Both the position numbers and the translations under genes were made by a program. From JAPKYZ01 sp033763835 (lineage in GTDB: Bacteria; Acidobacteriota; Terriglobia; Bryobacterales; Bryobacteraceae), in assembly GCA_033763835.1 (NCBI GenBank), contig JANRJS010000039.1, positions 1 to 64,000 on the forward strand: a DNA stretch of 64,000 bases, given 5' to 3'. The notes beneath the pieces are model-generated. The model saw nothing but the letters and a program-made list of their open reading frames with translations. It was not told the origin of the DNA and searched no databases. Shown here in pieces: positions 1 to 7,351 of the stretch (the first letter of the stretch is position 1; every line of letters begins with the position of its first letter).

Positions 1-47
1 GCCAGCGGGCTGTCGGCCTCCACCTCCAACGCGCGCCGGAATGGCCG

Positions 48-398
48 ATGCGCATACTGTTTGACAAGAACGCGCCTTATGGTCTCGTCCCTTACCTCGT
101 GGGCCACAACGTCGCCACAGCAGAACAATGCGGGTGGGGAAGGCTCGAGAACGGTCACTTACTGACCGTAGCCGAGCACGCGGGTTATGACGTGTTGTTG
201 ACGGCGGATAAGAACTTTCGCTACCAGCAGAATTTCAGCGGAAGGAAAATCGCCCTTGTGGTTCTAGGCCGATCGCCATGGCCGCTCGTAAGGCGGCACA
301 TCCCCGCGATAGTCGATGCGGTCGGCGCGGCCTTGCCTGGAACCTACACCGAAGTCGACATCCCGCTACCGCCCAAAGCGCCCTACCCGCGCGTCTAA
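48..398 (+). CDS. DUF5615 PIN-like toxin
   Basis: A 116-aa protein that looks like the PIN-like DUF5615 family, the ribonuclease-type toxin half of toxin-antitoxin pairs usually preceded by a DUF433 antitoxin. The N-terminus MRILFDKN supplies the first conserved acid (Asp6). The TADKN motif supplies Asp54, and Glu43 lies between them. Length and the RHI...VDAV tail fit the family. The reading frame is open upstream to the window edge, so the start is chosen by family habit. The cognate antitoxin would lie outside the window. The gene is convergent with the next one and shares 4 bases with it. Toxin activity is inferred from family. Confidence 0.8.
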   Translation: MRILFDKNAPYGLVPYLVGHNVATAEQCGWGRLENGHLLTVAEHAGYDVLLTADKNFRYQQNFSGRKIALVVLGRSPWPLVRRHIPAIVDAVGAALPGTYTEVDIPLPPKAPYPRV

Positions 399-1471
399 CT
401 TCCCGTGACCCTTTTCACGAGATCGAAAAACGCCTTCTTGCGAGGCGTATTCAGCCCCCAATTCACCGGCGGGCATTGATAACCGTCCGAGTAGTCGCTC
501 GCCCCGGGATCGAAATAGCCCCAGGATGCGTACTCGCGGATGGCCGACATCATGTTGTTCGCCGGTTTGTCGAAGTCGAAGTGATCGTCTTCGTTGAACA
601 GGATCGGCATCGGGCGATAGCCGTCAACGGCGCGCGTCTGTTTCACCATCTCGGTAATCCGCGCCGGATCCTTGACGCCGTTACCGTGCAGAAGCAGAAA
701 GTCGGAGGCTTTGACGACGTTTGGCGTCGGGATCGCGCCGCCGCCGTAGCTCGTCGAAACCAGCATCCGCCGCCCAGTCTTCGTTTGCGCCTTTGCAAGT
801 TCGATCAGCTCGTGGACTCGCTCCGGCTTTAGAATCTCGTGGTCGTAGGCCTTGACGTTCGTTTCGTTATCGATCTCCACCAGCACGTGCCGGTCGCCGC
901 GGTCGAGCAGCCAGTTCGTCGCGTTCACTACCGCTCGTTTCACCGCCGCTTCGTCGCGCACGCGTTGATCCTGCCCGAAATAGAAATAGCCGACGATGGG
1001 GACCATGCCGAGTTCGTTCGCGCGGTCGAGAATCCGCGCCAAACGCTTCATGAAATCCGGGCGCAAAGAACCGTCGGGCGCGATGGCTCCCGTCTCCCAA
1101 GGCTGGCCTTTCGAATAACCCTCGGGACTGCCGCCTTGCAAATTGATCGTGAAGCTCAACAGCCCGTGTTTGCGCCACTCGGGCATGGCTGTGAGAAACT
1201 CGCGGACGTTGCGTTCCGGGTCCCACTTCTTCGTATCGGGATACGCCCAGCGGACGCGCGTTTCGGGATTCAGATCGTCGAAAATCCCTTGCACCATGCG
1301 CGAGTTCATCAGCAGCCCTTCGATCTTCGCGCCGTCAAAAGACCGCCCGGCATAGGTAGGTTTGCCGCCGATCAAGAATCGGTCGCCGTCGATCGAGACG
1401 GTCGTTTTGGCGGCGGCCTGCACAAGCGGGGCCGCGGCGGTCGCGGCAAGGAACGCGCGGCGTTTGAGCAT
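395..1471 (-). CDS. Exported glycoside-hydrolase-like TIM-barrel protein
   Basis: A 358-aa protein beginning with a twin-arginine-like leader (MLKRRAFLAATAAAPL), so probably exported. The body reads like a clan GH-A (beta/alpha)8 glycosidase. The segment VEIDNETN near residue 200 resembles the Asn-Glu acid/base motif, and a later FNEDDH could carry the second carboxylate. Trp and Tyr residues typical of sugar-binding clefts are frequent. I cannot assign a GH family or substrate. It could be a non-catalytic relative. It starts divergently from the small secreted protein downstream, with a 58-base gap that must hold both promoters. Confidence 0.6.
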   Translation of the reverse strand: MLKRRAFLAATAAAPLVQAAAKTTVSIDGDRFLIGGKPTYAGRSFDGAKIEGLLMNSRMVQGIFDDLNPETRVRWAYPDTKKWDPERNVREFLTAMPEWRKHGLLSFTINLQGGSPEGYSKGQPWETGAIAPDGSLRPDFMKRLARILDRANELGMVPIVGYFYFGQDQRVRDEAAVKRAVVNATNWLLDRGDRHVLVEIDNETNVKAYDHEILKPERVHELIELAKAQTKTGRRMLVSTSYGGGAIPTPNVVKASDFLLLHGNGVKDPARITEMVKQTRAVDGYRPMPILFNEDDHFDFDKPANNMMSAIREYASWGYFDPGASDYSDGYQCPPVNWGLNTPRKKAFFDLVKRVTGS

Positions 1472-1529
1472 GGCGAAATTCTAACCGATCTCGGCGTTAA
1501 GAATGTTTAACTTCAAGTAAACTGGAAGT

Positions 1530-1907
1530 ATGAAACTACTCACCGTTCTGCTCGCCGGCGCCACCCTGTTCGCCGCCGACCGGCAGACTGTCTATGTCGA
1601 CAAAATGAACGGGCTCGAAACGTACGTCGAAGACGCGCTGAAGAGGCAAGAGCTGCCTTTCGATTTTGTGGAGGAGGTGCGATTCCCCGATCTGAAGACG
1701 CAACTCAAGCAGCGGAGCCCGAAGACCTACGCCGAGATTCTGTATCACAAACAGACCGGGCGCACGGACATCTACACGCTCGAGCTGTTGGACCTGCGGA
1801 CCAACAAGATCGTGGCCCACACGGAATTTAAGATGCCCTACGACGAGGATTCGAAGAAGTCGGTGGCGCGAGATTTCGCGGCGGCGGTGAGGAAGGCGAT
1901 TAAGTAA
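1530..1907 (+). CDS. Small secreted protein of unknown function
   Basis: A 125-aa protein with a short signal peptide (MKLLTVLLAGATLFAA). It is followed by a charged alpha/beta domain without cysteines or recognisable catalytic motifs. The mature part includes YVDKMNGLETYVEDALKRQ and ends in DFAAAVRKAIK. The pattern resembles small periplasmic proteins that are common but unnamed in Acidobacteria. The ATG follows GGAAGT about six bases upstream, a weak ribosome-binding site. The gene is followed at once by the oppositely oriented tRNA gene. I do not recognise a family. Confidence 0.7.
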   Translation: MKLLTVLLAGATLFAADRQTVYVDKMNGLETYVEDALKRQELPFDFVEEVRFPDLKTQLKQRSPKTYAEILYHKQTGRTDIYTLELLDLRTNKIVAHTEFKMPYDEDSKKSVARDFAAAVRKAIK

Positions 1908-1928
1908 ACCGGCGGAAGTTGAAGCGGA

Positions 1929-2004
1929 TGGTGGACGGCGCCGGGATCGAACCGGCGACCTCCACGTTGCGAACGTGGCGCTCTCCCAACTGAGCTAGCC
2001 GCCC
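1929..2004 (-). tRNA. tRNA-Ala (anticodon CGC)
   Basis: The reverse complement folds as a full cloverleaf. The acceptor GGGCGGC pairs with GCCGTCC with one G-U. The D-arm is GCTAGCTCAGTTGGGAGAGC, the anticodon arm CCACG-TTCGCAA-CGTGG has CGC at 34-36, and the T-arm carries GGTTCGATCC. The discriminator A is followed by an encoded CCA. CGC decodes GCG, a heavily used Ala codon in this GC-rich sequence. No group I intron or extra-long variable arm is present. Confidence 0.97.
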
Positions 2005-2016
2005 TAACCGTTTTCA

Positions 2017-2045
2017 ATTGTAGCAAACGGCGCATAGCAAACGGC
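2017..2045 (-). promoter_or_regulatory. Candidate tRNA-Ala promoter with direct repeats
   Basis: On the minus strand a TACAAT hexamer (2022 to 2017) lies 12 bases before the tRNA 5' end, well placed for a -10 box. Just upstream, the 11-mer GCCGTTTGCTA occurs twice with a 14-base period (2045-2035 and 2031-2021). The second copy runs into the -10 box. No good TTGACA -35 box is visible, so the repeats could be a factor-binding site substituting for it. This is inference from spacing only. Confidence 0.4.
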
Positions 2046-2052
2046 CCGGATT

Positions 2053-2805
2053 CTACGCCGCCAGTAGCAGCACGGTGGTGATATTGTCCGGGCCGCCCGC
2101 ATTCCGGGCGGCATCGATCAGAAACTGGCACTTTCCTTGGAGCGTTCGGGCGGGGTTCATCAGCGCTTCCGACAGGATATTGGGCGATACCACGCCGTGC
2201 AGGCCATCGCTCGAAAGGAGCAGTTGCGAGCCGGGAGAGAGATCGCGCGTATAGCGGTTCACGCGCAGGGGTTGGCTTACGCCCACGGCCATAGTCAATA
2301 CGTGGCGCATCGGATGAGTCTTCAGCACCGAATCGTCCATGCCCAATCGGCGGCCGATCTCATTCACCCAGGTCTGATCCTCGGTGACCTCGTGAACGCC
2401 TTTCGCATCGCAGAGATAGGCGCGGCTGTCCCCCACGCTCGCAATCGCGATGCGGCGGGCGCCGGGCGGTCCCCCGTTGACCTCCATGGCGACGACTAAA
2501 GTCGTGCCCATGCCTTCCAGACGCGAGTTCGACGATGCGGCCTGCATCACGGCCGAGTTCGCTTGCTGGATCGCCTCTACCAGCGTTTCCTCGTCGCGGC
2601 GCGGGGAAAGCCGGATTCGGTCCCGCACGAAATCGACCGCCATGTGAGAAGCGTGCTCGCCCGCCTGCGCTCCGCCCATCCCGTCGGCGACGATGTACAG
2701 CCCTAATTCCGGATCGACGAGATACCAGTCTTCGTTATTGGTGCGGACACAACCGCGGTCGGTGAGCCCGTACGCTTCGATCATCGGCTTCCCGATTATA
2801 CTCAT
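2053..2805 (-). CDS. PP2C-family Ser/Thr protein phosphatase
   Basis: A 250-aa Stp1/PrpC-type metal-dependent protein phosphatase. Visible motifs in order are TDRGCVRTNNED, VADGMGGAQAGE (metal Asp and Gly), GTTLVVA, ASVGDSRAYL, TEDQTWV, LLLSSDGLHGVV and GGPDNITTVLL. All the metal-binding aspartates of the family are present. The start at MSIIGKP is chosen because its ATG overlaps the TGA of the transporter gene (ATGA). An open frame continues further upstream but only as a shadow of that gene. Coupling to the transporter suggests phosphoprotein control of the same process, but PP2C enzymes usually act globally. The protein is cytoplasmic, with no membrane segment. Confidence 0.92.
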   Translation of the reverse strand: MSIIGKPMIEAYGLTDRGCVRTNNEDWYLVDPELGLYIVADGMGGAQAGEHASHMAVDFVRDRIRLSPRRDEETLVEAIQQANSAVMQAASSNSRLEGMGTTLVVAMEVNGGPPGARRIAIASVGDSRAYLCDAKGVHEVTEDQTWVNEIGRRLGMDDSVLKTHPMRHVLTMAVGVSQPLRVNRYTRDLSPGSQLLLSSDGLHGVVSPNILSEALMNPARTLQGKCQFLIDAARNAGGPDNITTVLLLAA

Positions 2806-4052
2806 GCCTTCCGTAAGTCCTGGACGGTAATCGCCACCAGGGCGAGCGTTAGGCCGATCATCACCGCGACGGCGATCCACGCCACCAAATTGTAACCCGC
2901 GGAATTGGTCCACTCTTTCATTAAGCGGCGCTTGTTCACCAAAAGAATCATGAAGATCAGGACGAACGGCAGCAGCATGCCATTCAGTACCTGACTGGCG
3001 AGAATCATCTTCACCAGCGGAAAACCGGGGATCAGGATGACACCCGCGCCGACGACAATCAAAAAGGTGAATAATCCGTAAAAGATCGGCGCTTCGCGGA
3101 AGGTCCGGTTCACGCCCGATTCGAATCCCAGCCCCTCGCAGATCGTGTAAGAAGTGGACAGCGGCAGAATGCAAGCCGCGAATAGCGACGCGTTAAATAA
3201 ACCGGCGGCGAACAACAAGAACGCGTAAGGCCCGAACGGTTTCAAGCCCTCGGCGGCGTCGGCGGCGTCCTTAATGTCGCGCGGCGCGACGGAGCCGATC
3301 GCCCCGGCACAGGCCACGATAATGAAGAACGCAATCACGCTCATTACGACGCAGCCCACGATTACCTCGATGCGCGATTCCTTGTAGGCGCTCGCGCTAA
3401 TTCCTTTTTCGACCACCGCCGCCTGCAGGTAGAACTGCATCCAAGGCGCGACCGACGTGCCCACCATGCCGATCAGCATCCCGATGTAGCCGGGGTCGAA
3501 CATCAAAACGGGGCGGACGCTGTAAATCGCCGCCTCCCGCCAGTCCGGCTTGACGAGGATGCCCGACACGATGTAGCAAACGTAAACGACGGTGGCGAAC
3601 AGAAACACCTTTTCGATGCGTTCGTAAGTGCCTTTGACGACCAGCAGCCAGACGGCCAACGCGCCCAGCGGCACGGAGACATAGCGGCTGACATGGAATA
3701 GCTCGAGCGAACTGGCGATGCCCGCGAAGTTCGCCATCACGTTCGTCAGATTCGCGCCGAACAGTGCGAGCATCATCGCGAACGTCGTGCGCAGCCCGAA
3801 CTCCTCGCGGATCAAATCCGAGAGCCCCTTGCCGGTCACCGCGCCCATCCGGGAGCACATCTCCTGCGCGACAATCAGCAGCACCGTAATGGGCGCGAGG
3901 GTCCATAGAGGCAAGTAGCCGTAGCGCGCGCCCGCTTGCGAATAGGTGTAGATACCGCCCGCGTCGTTATCGACGACGGCGGTGATAAAGCCGGGGCCGA
4001 TGACGGAGAGAAATACCGCGATCTGGTATCGGAGTTTCTTGACCACCGTCAT
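2802..4052 (-). CDS. Nramp-related divalent metal transporter (NrmT-like)
   Basis: A 416-aa membrane protein with about eleven hydrophobic segments, of the SLC11/Nramp superfamily. The canonical helix-1 motif Asp-Pro-Gly-Asn is altered to Asp28-Asn-Asp-Ala (VVDNDAGG). The helix-6 Met-Pro-His motif is Ala202-Pro-Trp (SVAPWMQF). Loss of the helix-6 methionine that favours Mn/Fe is a hallmark of the Nramp-related Mg2+ transporters. The gene follows an MgtE_N/CBS regulator by 27 bases and overlaps the PP2C gene by 4 bases, which supports Mg2+ as substrate. A broad-range metal carrier remains possible. Confidence 0.85.
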   Translation of the reverse strand: MTVVKKLRYQIAVFLSVIGPGFITAVVDNDAGGIYTYSQAGARYGYLPLWTLAPITVLLIVAQEMCSRMGAVTGKGLSDLIREEFGLRTTFAMMLALFGANLTNVMANFAGIASSLELFHVSRYVSVPLGALAVWLLVVKGTYERIEKVFLFATVVYVCYIVSGILVKPDWREAAIYSVRPVLMFDPGYIGMLIGMVGTSVAPWMQFYLQAAVVEKGISASAYKESRIEVIVGCVVMSVIAFFIIVACAGAIGSVAPRDIKDAADAAEGLKPFGPYAFLLFAAGLFNASLFAACILPLSTSYTICEGLGFESGVNRTFREAPIFYGLFTFLIVVGAGVILIPGFPLVKMILASQVLNGMLLPFVLIFMILLVNKRRLMKEWTNSAGYNLVAWIAVAVMIGLTLALVAITVQDLRKA

Positions 4053-4079
4053 GGTAGAAGGCTCATTCGCTCCTCGTCC

Positions 4080-5327
4080 TTATTCGTTCCTCAAGAGCGA
4101 AATCACGTCGTCGGCGGTAATCACTCCGGCTAAACGCTCCTCGCCGTCCACCACGGGCAGGCAGAGCAGGTTGTACTTGTCGAACATCTCGGCGACCCGC
4201 TTGCGGCGGTCGGCGATCCGGGCGTGGATGAGTTTTTCGTTCGCCAGTTGCGCGAGCGGTGTGGCGGAGTCTTGACGCAATAGCCGGGCCAGCGGAACCG
4301 TGGAAACCAATCGTCCGTCGTCCGAGGTCAGAAAGATCGTGTTCAAAGACTCGATCAAGTCTTCGTTGCCGAGAGCCGCTTCGAGCGCCTCGCCCACCGT
4401 GGCGGACGCGGGAAGCGCGACATACTCGGTGTTCATCAGGCGGCCCGCGGAGTCCTCGCGCAGTTCGAGTAGTTCTTCCACCTCGGCGGCGGGCTCGTCT
4501 TCCATTTCTTCCAAAATCTCGACCGCCGTCTCGCTCTCCAGTTCGTCGAGAACGTCGGCGGCTTCGGCGGGCGACATCTCCTCGACGATCTCGGCCGCTT
4601 TTTCCGTATCGAGCGATTCGAGAATGGCCGCCTGGATTTCGGGTTCGACTTCGGAAAGGGTTTCGGCGGCGACCTCGCTCGAAAGGTCGGTGAAGATCGC
4701 CTCGCGGTCGTCCGGGCCGAGATCCTCGACGATGTCGGCGAGGTCCGCCGGGTGCATTTGTTCGAGCAGCTTGTTCGAGAGGTTGAGGCGCAGGCGGCGC
4801 ATCGGGTCCGATTCGACGATGGAGCAGTTGGCCCAGTCGATCGAGTGCGGCGGGATGGGCCGCTGCAGGCGGCGTACCCAGCGGCGCGGCAACACTCCCT
4901 GAACCAAGCGGCGGAAAATGCTGCGCAGACCGATGTCGATGTCCTCGACGTTCAAAATTTCGTGCGCGCCTTGGCGGGCGGTTCGGAACGTAACATCGGT
5001 GACCCGGACGACTTTGCGGCCTTCGGCGTCGATGATCTGCTGGTCGAGCAGGTCGCGGACGACCCGCAGTACGAACTCGTCGGCTTGGGCGTGGTAGGGT
5101 GTCAGGCGCTCGTCGGAGAGCCGAATGCCGTCGAGCGAGATATCGCGGATTTGGTCGTGGCGGACATTGAGCCAGGCGTAACCCGCGCCGCCGAGCAGGT
5201 AACGGTCGACGCGGTTGGGGTCGATCAGCGGGACGATGGCGGCGTCTTTGACCACGCCGAGACGTCGGTCCCGGAGGTCGAAGACCGGAAGCCCAACCAG
5301 CTCGGTGAGATAGAGGATGCCGTCCAT
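4080..5327 (-). CDS. PRC-barrel / MgtE N-domain / CBS-pair cytosolic regulator
   Basis: A 415-aa soluble protein. Residues 1-160 look like two PRC-barrel-type beta domains (LPVFDLRDRRLGVVKDA; EGRKVVRVTDV). About 170-290 is an MgtE intracellular N-domain helical superhelix with LEQMHPADLADIVEDL followed by acidic repeats. About 295-415 is a CBS pair ending in LPVVDGEERLAGVITADDV. In MgtE channels these parts sense cytosolic Mg2+. Here the channel membrane domain is missing, and the neighbour is an Nramp-type transporter. I infer a Mg2+-sensing regulatory subunit. The start at MDGILYLTEL is preferred over an upstream TTG because the domain begins there. Confidence 0.85.
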   Translation of the reverse strand: MDGILYLTELVGLPVFDLRDRRLGVVKDAAIVPLIDPNRVDRYLLGGAGYAWLNVRHDQIRDISLDGIRLSDERLTPYHAQADEFVLRVVRDLLDQQIIDAEGRKVVRVTDVTFRTARQGAHEILNVEDIDIGLRSIFRRLVQGVLPRRWVRRLQRPIPPHSIDWANCSIVESDPMRRLRLNLSNKLLEQMHPADLADIVEDLGPDDREAIFTDLSSEVAAETLSEVEPEIQAAILESLDTEKAAEIVEEMSPAEAADVLDELESETAVEILEEMEDEPAAEVEELLELREDSAGRLMNTEYVALPASATVGEALEAALGNEDLIESLNTIFLTSDDGRLVSTVPLARLLRQDSATPLAQLANEKLIHARIADRRKRVAEMFDKYNLLCLPVVDGEERLAGVITADDVISLLRNE

Positions 5328-5425
5328 TTGCCGCCGGGTTCCATTGGTTGCGCGAACTGCGCCACCACCACTATGCGGGATTGGCGTGGTGGGTGGCAAC
5401 CCGGCGGCGTGATGACCGAGTTCGG

Positions 5426-6025
5426 TTATCTCGATCGGGCGGCTGGAAGATCCTCTACACGGTAGTCCGCCGGGATCGCGATTTTTTCGGCGGGGGGTTG
5501 AACGCCTAGGCGGAGGTCTTTGACTTCCTCGACAATACGAATTCGCGAACCGGAGTTAGCGATCCTAATGAAATATTCCGAGCGTAACCGGATGTCCTGT
5601 TGCGGCAAGTCGCACCACTTGGCGGAGCCGGTGGAACGCTGTGTCTCATAAGCTTGGCACATTACGCCGTTGACTTCCATAGTTCCCCTGAGTTCGCCTA
5701 CTCCAGGGTAAACGGTTGAGCGAGGAATGCGTGTAAGAATTTGCTTAACTTCGGCTAGCTTGCGCCCGGGAATTAGGGCATACACTTTCTTAGTTTTCGC
5801 GTCTACCAGAGTCGCCGAACTCATTCCGCTCCCGTAGGAATACTTGAAGTAAGTTATTTCCGAGCCATCGGACGATCGAAGGTAGTCGCCTTCAATCACC
5901 GCTCTCAGCCGCTCCGAGCCGTCTTCCATGACTTCGTACTCGGAGATTCTCTTGGTTGCCGTGAACGCTTCCGTCCCGGCATGCAGGAGCTGGGCGAAGA
6001 AAGCTATTGAAAGTAAGGGTTTCAT
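5426..6025 (-). CDS. Secreted protein of unknown function
   Basis: A 199-aa protein with a signal peptide (MKPLLSIAFFAQLLHAG). The beta-rich body includes GDYLRSSDGSEITYFKYSYG, GELRGTMEVNG and CDLPQQDIRLRSEYFIRI. The alternation resembles periplasmic lipoprotein-carrier-like or outer-membrane-sorting-like folds, but I cannot assign a family. The start was chosen at the second of two close ATGs because AAGGA sits seven bases before it. The gene follows a cysteine-rich small secreted protein on the same strand and its base composition is a little more AT-rich than its neighbours. It has only two cysteines. Confidence 0.7.
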   Translation of the reverse strand: MKPLLSIAFFAQLLHAGTEAFTATKRISEYEVMEDGSERLRAVIEGDYLRSSDGSEITYFKYSYGSGMSSATLVDAKTKKVYALIPGRKLAEVKQILTRIPRSTVYPGVGELRGTMEVNGVMCQAYETQRSTGSAKWCDLPQQDIRLRSEYFIRIANSGSRIRIVEEVKDLRLGVQPPAEKIAIPADYRVEDLPAARSR

Positions 6026-6104
6026 TTTCATTTCCTTATGCACAATGGCAGCATTCCCCATCGGGACAACCGATAAACAAACCTTCCATAAGGCAATCGT
6101 TCCT

Positions 6105-6302
6105 TTAGATTTCGCCAAAGTAACCGCCGCAACCGCCCGGACACTGGCCTAGGCAAGAGTAACGAACAAACCGGACGCACTCGTTTTGGATTTCCGAGCA
6201 TTCCGGACAGCACCTGCCGGCGATTGCCAAGGAAGGTGCGATGAAAGTTACAAAAAGCAAAACGAAAACTGCGAGAACGGGACCAAAATGCGGTGTTTTC
6301 AT
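6105..6302 (-). CDS. Cysteine-rich small secreted protein
   Basis: A 65-aa ORF. Residues 1-28 form a convincing signal peptide (hydrophobic VLAVFVLLFVTFIAPSLAIA, AxA-type cleavage). The mature part of about 37 residues holds seven cysteines at 31, 32, 35, 42, 50, 54 and 58, with the last three evenly spaced by four. That is unlikely in a random shadow frame. It could bind metal or be disulfide-stabilised. The ribosome-binding site is weak. It lies 79 bases upstream of the secreted-protein gene on the same strand, probably one transcript. Not recognised as any named family. Confidence 0.55.
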   Translation of the reverse strand: MKTPHFGPVLAVFVLLFVTFIAPSLAIAGRCCPECSEIQNECVRFVRYSCLGQCPGGCGGYFGEI

Positions 6303-6431
6303 GCCCGGATTGTAAGGCTAGTCAAAAAACAAAAAAATGGATCGCATTGGTGCGACGTACCAGGCGACGCAACAGAAAGCGGCGCTGCCACCGTCGAGCG
6401 CCAGCACGACACATCGGCTTTCTTTTCAACG

Positions 6432-6452
6432 GTTACGTCACCGTGACGTGAC
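6432..6452. promoter_or_regulatory. Palindromic operator-like site
   Basis: ACGTCAC-C-GTGACGT is a perfect 7-1-7 palindrome, extending to 9 of 10 matches per arm. It lies in the roughly 226-base divergent gap between the cysteine-rich protein gene and the next secreted-protein gene. The symmetry suits a dimeric transcription factor. No -10/-35 pair could be placed with confidence around it, so the regulated direction is unknown. Confidence 0.4.
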
Positions 6453-6488
6453 TCCCGCGGCGGCTGAAATGGCCGCAGTCTGGTCTCG

Positions 6489-6520
6489 CCGGGCATGAAA
6501 GCCCGGTAGAAAAAAGGAGA
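6489..6520 (+). promoter_or_regulatory. Leader hairpin followed by strong ribosome-binding site
   Basis: CCGGGC-ATGAAA-GCCCGG forms a six-pair hairpin with a six-base loop. It is followed by an A-run and AAGGAGA, eight bases before the ATG of the next gene. The Shine-Dalgarno match decides that start. The hairpin may insulate or stabilise the mRNA 5' end. No ligand-binding riboswitch architecture is visible. Confidence 0.45.
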
Positions 6521-6528
6521 CCAAACAC

Positions 6529-6966
6529 ATGTTCACGATGTTTCAAGCGTTTCACCGGTTGGTTTGCTGGACGGTGATTATCGTTGCGGTTTTCGGCGCG
6601 GCGGCGAAGGCGCAGCTTACGCCGAAGGTGACGTTCAAGGCGCCGTTCGCGTTCGAAGTAGGTTCGCGTACGTGCCCGGCGGGGGAGTACGAGTTGGAAT
6701 ACGATCCCCATTCGCGCGTGGTGAAGGTGACGCATGTCGAGTCGAGCGCTCGAGTTATGCTGCTGGCCAACGTGTTGCTGGACCCCGGAAGGGCACTGAG
6801 CCCCAAGGTGGTTTTCCAGAACTACGGCTCGTCGGCGTTCCCGTTCCAGGCGTGGTTCGGGCCGGTCTACGGCGGAGTGCAATTCCAGCCGAGCGACCGC
6901 GAGCGGGAGTTGATCGCCGCCAAGCGCACCAGCGCTCCGGTGGTGCTCGAAGCGAAGGGGCGTTAA
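6529..6966 (+). CDS. Small exported beta-rich protein of unknown function
   Basis: A 145-aa protein with a membrane-type signal (WTVIIVAVFGAAAKA) and a mature domain of about 115 residues. It contains APFAFEVGSRTCPAGEYELEYD and ends with basic residues. Proteins opening with 'v.VpFpF.vg...lPAGeY.v' are common in Acidobacteria and unnamed. It has a strong ribosome-binding site. It is convergent with a small hypothetical gene. A short GC hairpin (GGGGCG/CGCCCC) spans its stop codon but lacks a T-run. Confidence 0.75.
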   Translation: MFTMFQAFHRLVCWTVIIVAVFGAAAKAQLTPKVTFKAPFAFEVGSRTCPAGEYELEYDPHSRVVKVTHVESSARVMLLANVLLDPGRALSPKVVFQNYGSSAFPFQAWFGPVYGGVQFQPSDRERELIAAKRTSAPVVLEAKGR

Positions 6967-6997
6967 CCGCCCCTCTCGATCCCGGGGGTGCGGTCGC

Positions 6998-7351
6998 CTA
7001 CCCGCGGCCGCACAACTCGGGATCGACGCAATGGATGATCGGTATCGGACCAAAGAGACCGCCCGAACCGACGGTCAACCGGTACTCGATGGTGGTTCCG
7101 CCGACCGTAGCGACGATCTCCACAGTGCCGGACTCGGCGGCAGGATCGACGGTGGCCACCGGAGACCACTGGTCGGCACCCGGTTCCCAGAATGTTGGCG
7201 ATCCAGCGGCCAGCGTTCCGGATAGTTGCACGGTGTGGGCGGTGCCATTGGCAAAAGTCTGAAGTTCCGCGCCGGGGGCGACGGTGAATTCGACCCGAAG
7301 AGACGGCACGCCAAAGGCGTGAATTTCGATTTTGGGTTCTGGAGGGTTCAT
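6998..7351 (-). CDS. Hypothetical beta-rich protein coupled to TPR regulator
   Basis: A 117-aa protein without signal peptide or membrane segment. It is rich in Val/Thr beta-strand patterns (LRVEFTVAPGAEL, GTVEIVATVGGTTIEYRLTVG) and ends with two cysteines (HCVDPELCGRG). Its ATG overlaps the TGA of the upstream TPR gene, and no Shine-Dalgarno is present, so it is probably translated by re-initiation after that gene. Function unknown. The coupling suggests a partner of the membrane TPR protein. Confidence 0.6.
   Translation of the reverse strand: MNPPEPKIEIHAFGVPSLRVEFTVAPGAELQTFANGTAHTVQLSGTLAAGSPTFWEPGADQWSPVATVDPAAESGTVEIVATVGGTTIEYRLTVGSGGLFGPIPIIHCVDPELCGRG

Noticed and set aside
839..1510. 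Long open frames on the plus strand over the glycosidase-like gene
   Set aside because: They are shadows of a GC-rich coding strand; residue composition is Arg/His-rich, with no motifs or ribosome-binding sites.
2806..3174. N-terminal extension of the PP2C protein
   Set aside because: The open frame continues into the transporter gene, but the family begins near MSIIGKP and the ATGA overlap marks the real start.
5365..5392. Hairpin upstream of the MgtE_N gene as a possible Mg2+ (M-box) riboswitch
   Set aside because: Only a seven-pair hairpin in a 98-base gap; M-box RNAs are larger and have conserved loops that are absent.
6954..6974. GGGGCG/CGCCCC hairpin at the end of the small secreted gene as a terminator
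   Set aside because: No T-run on either strand, so it is not a convincing intrinsic terminator.
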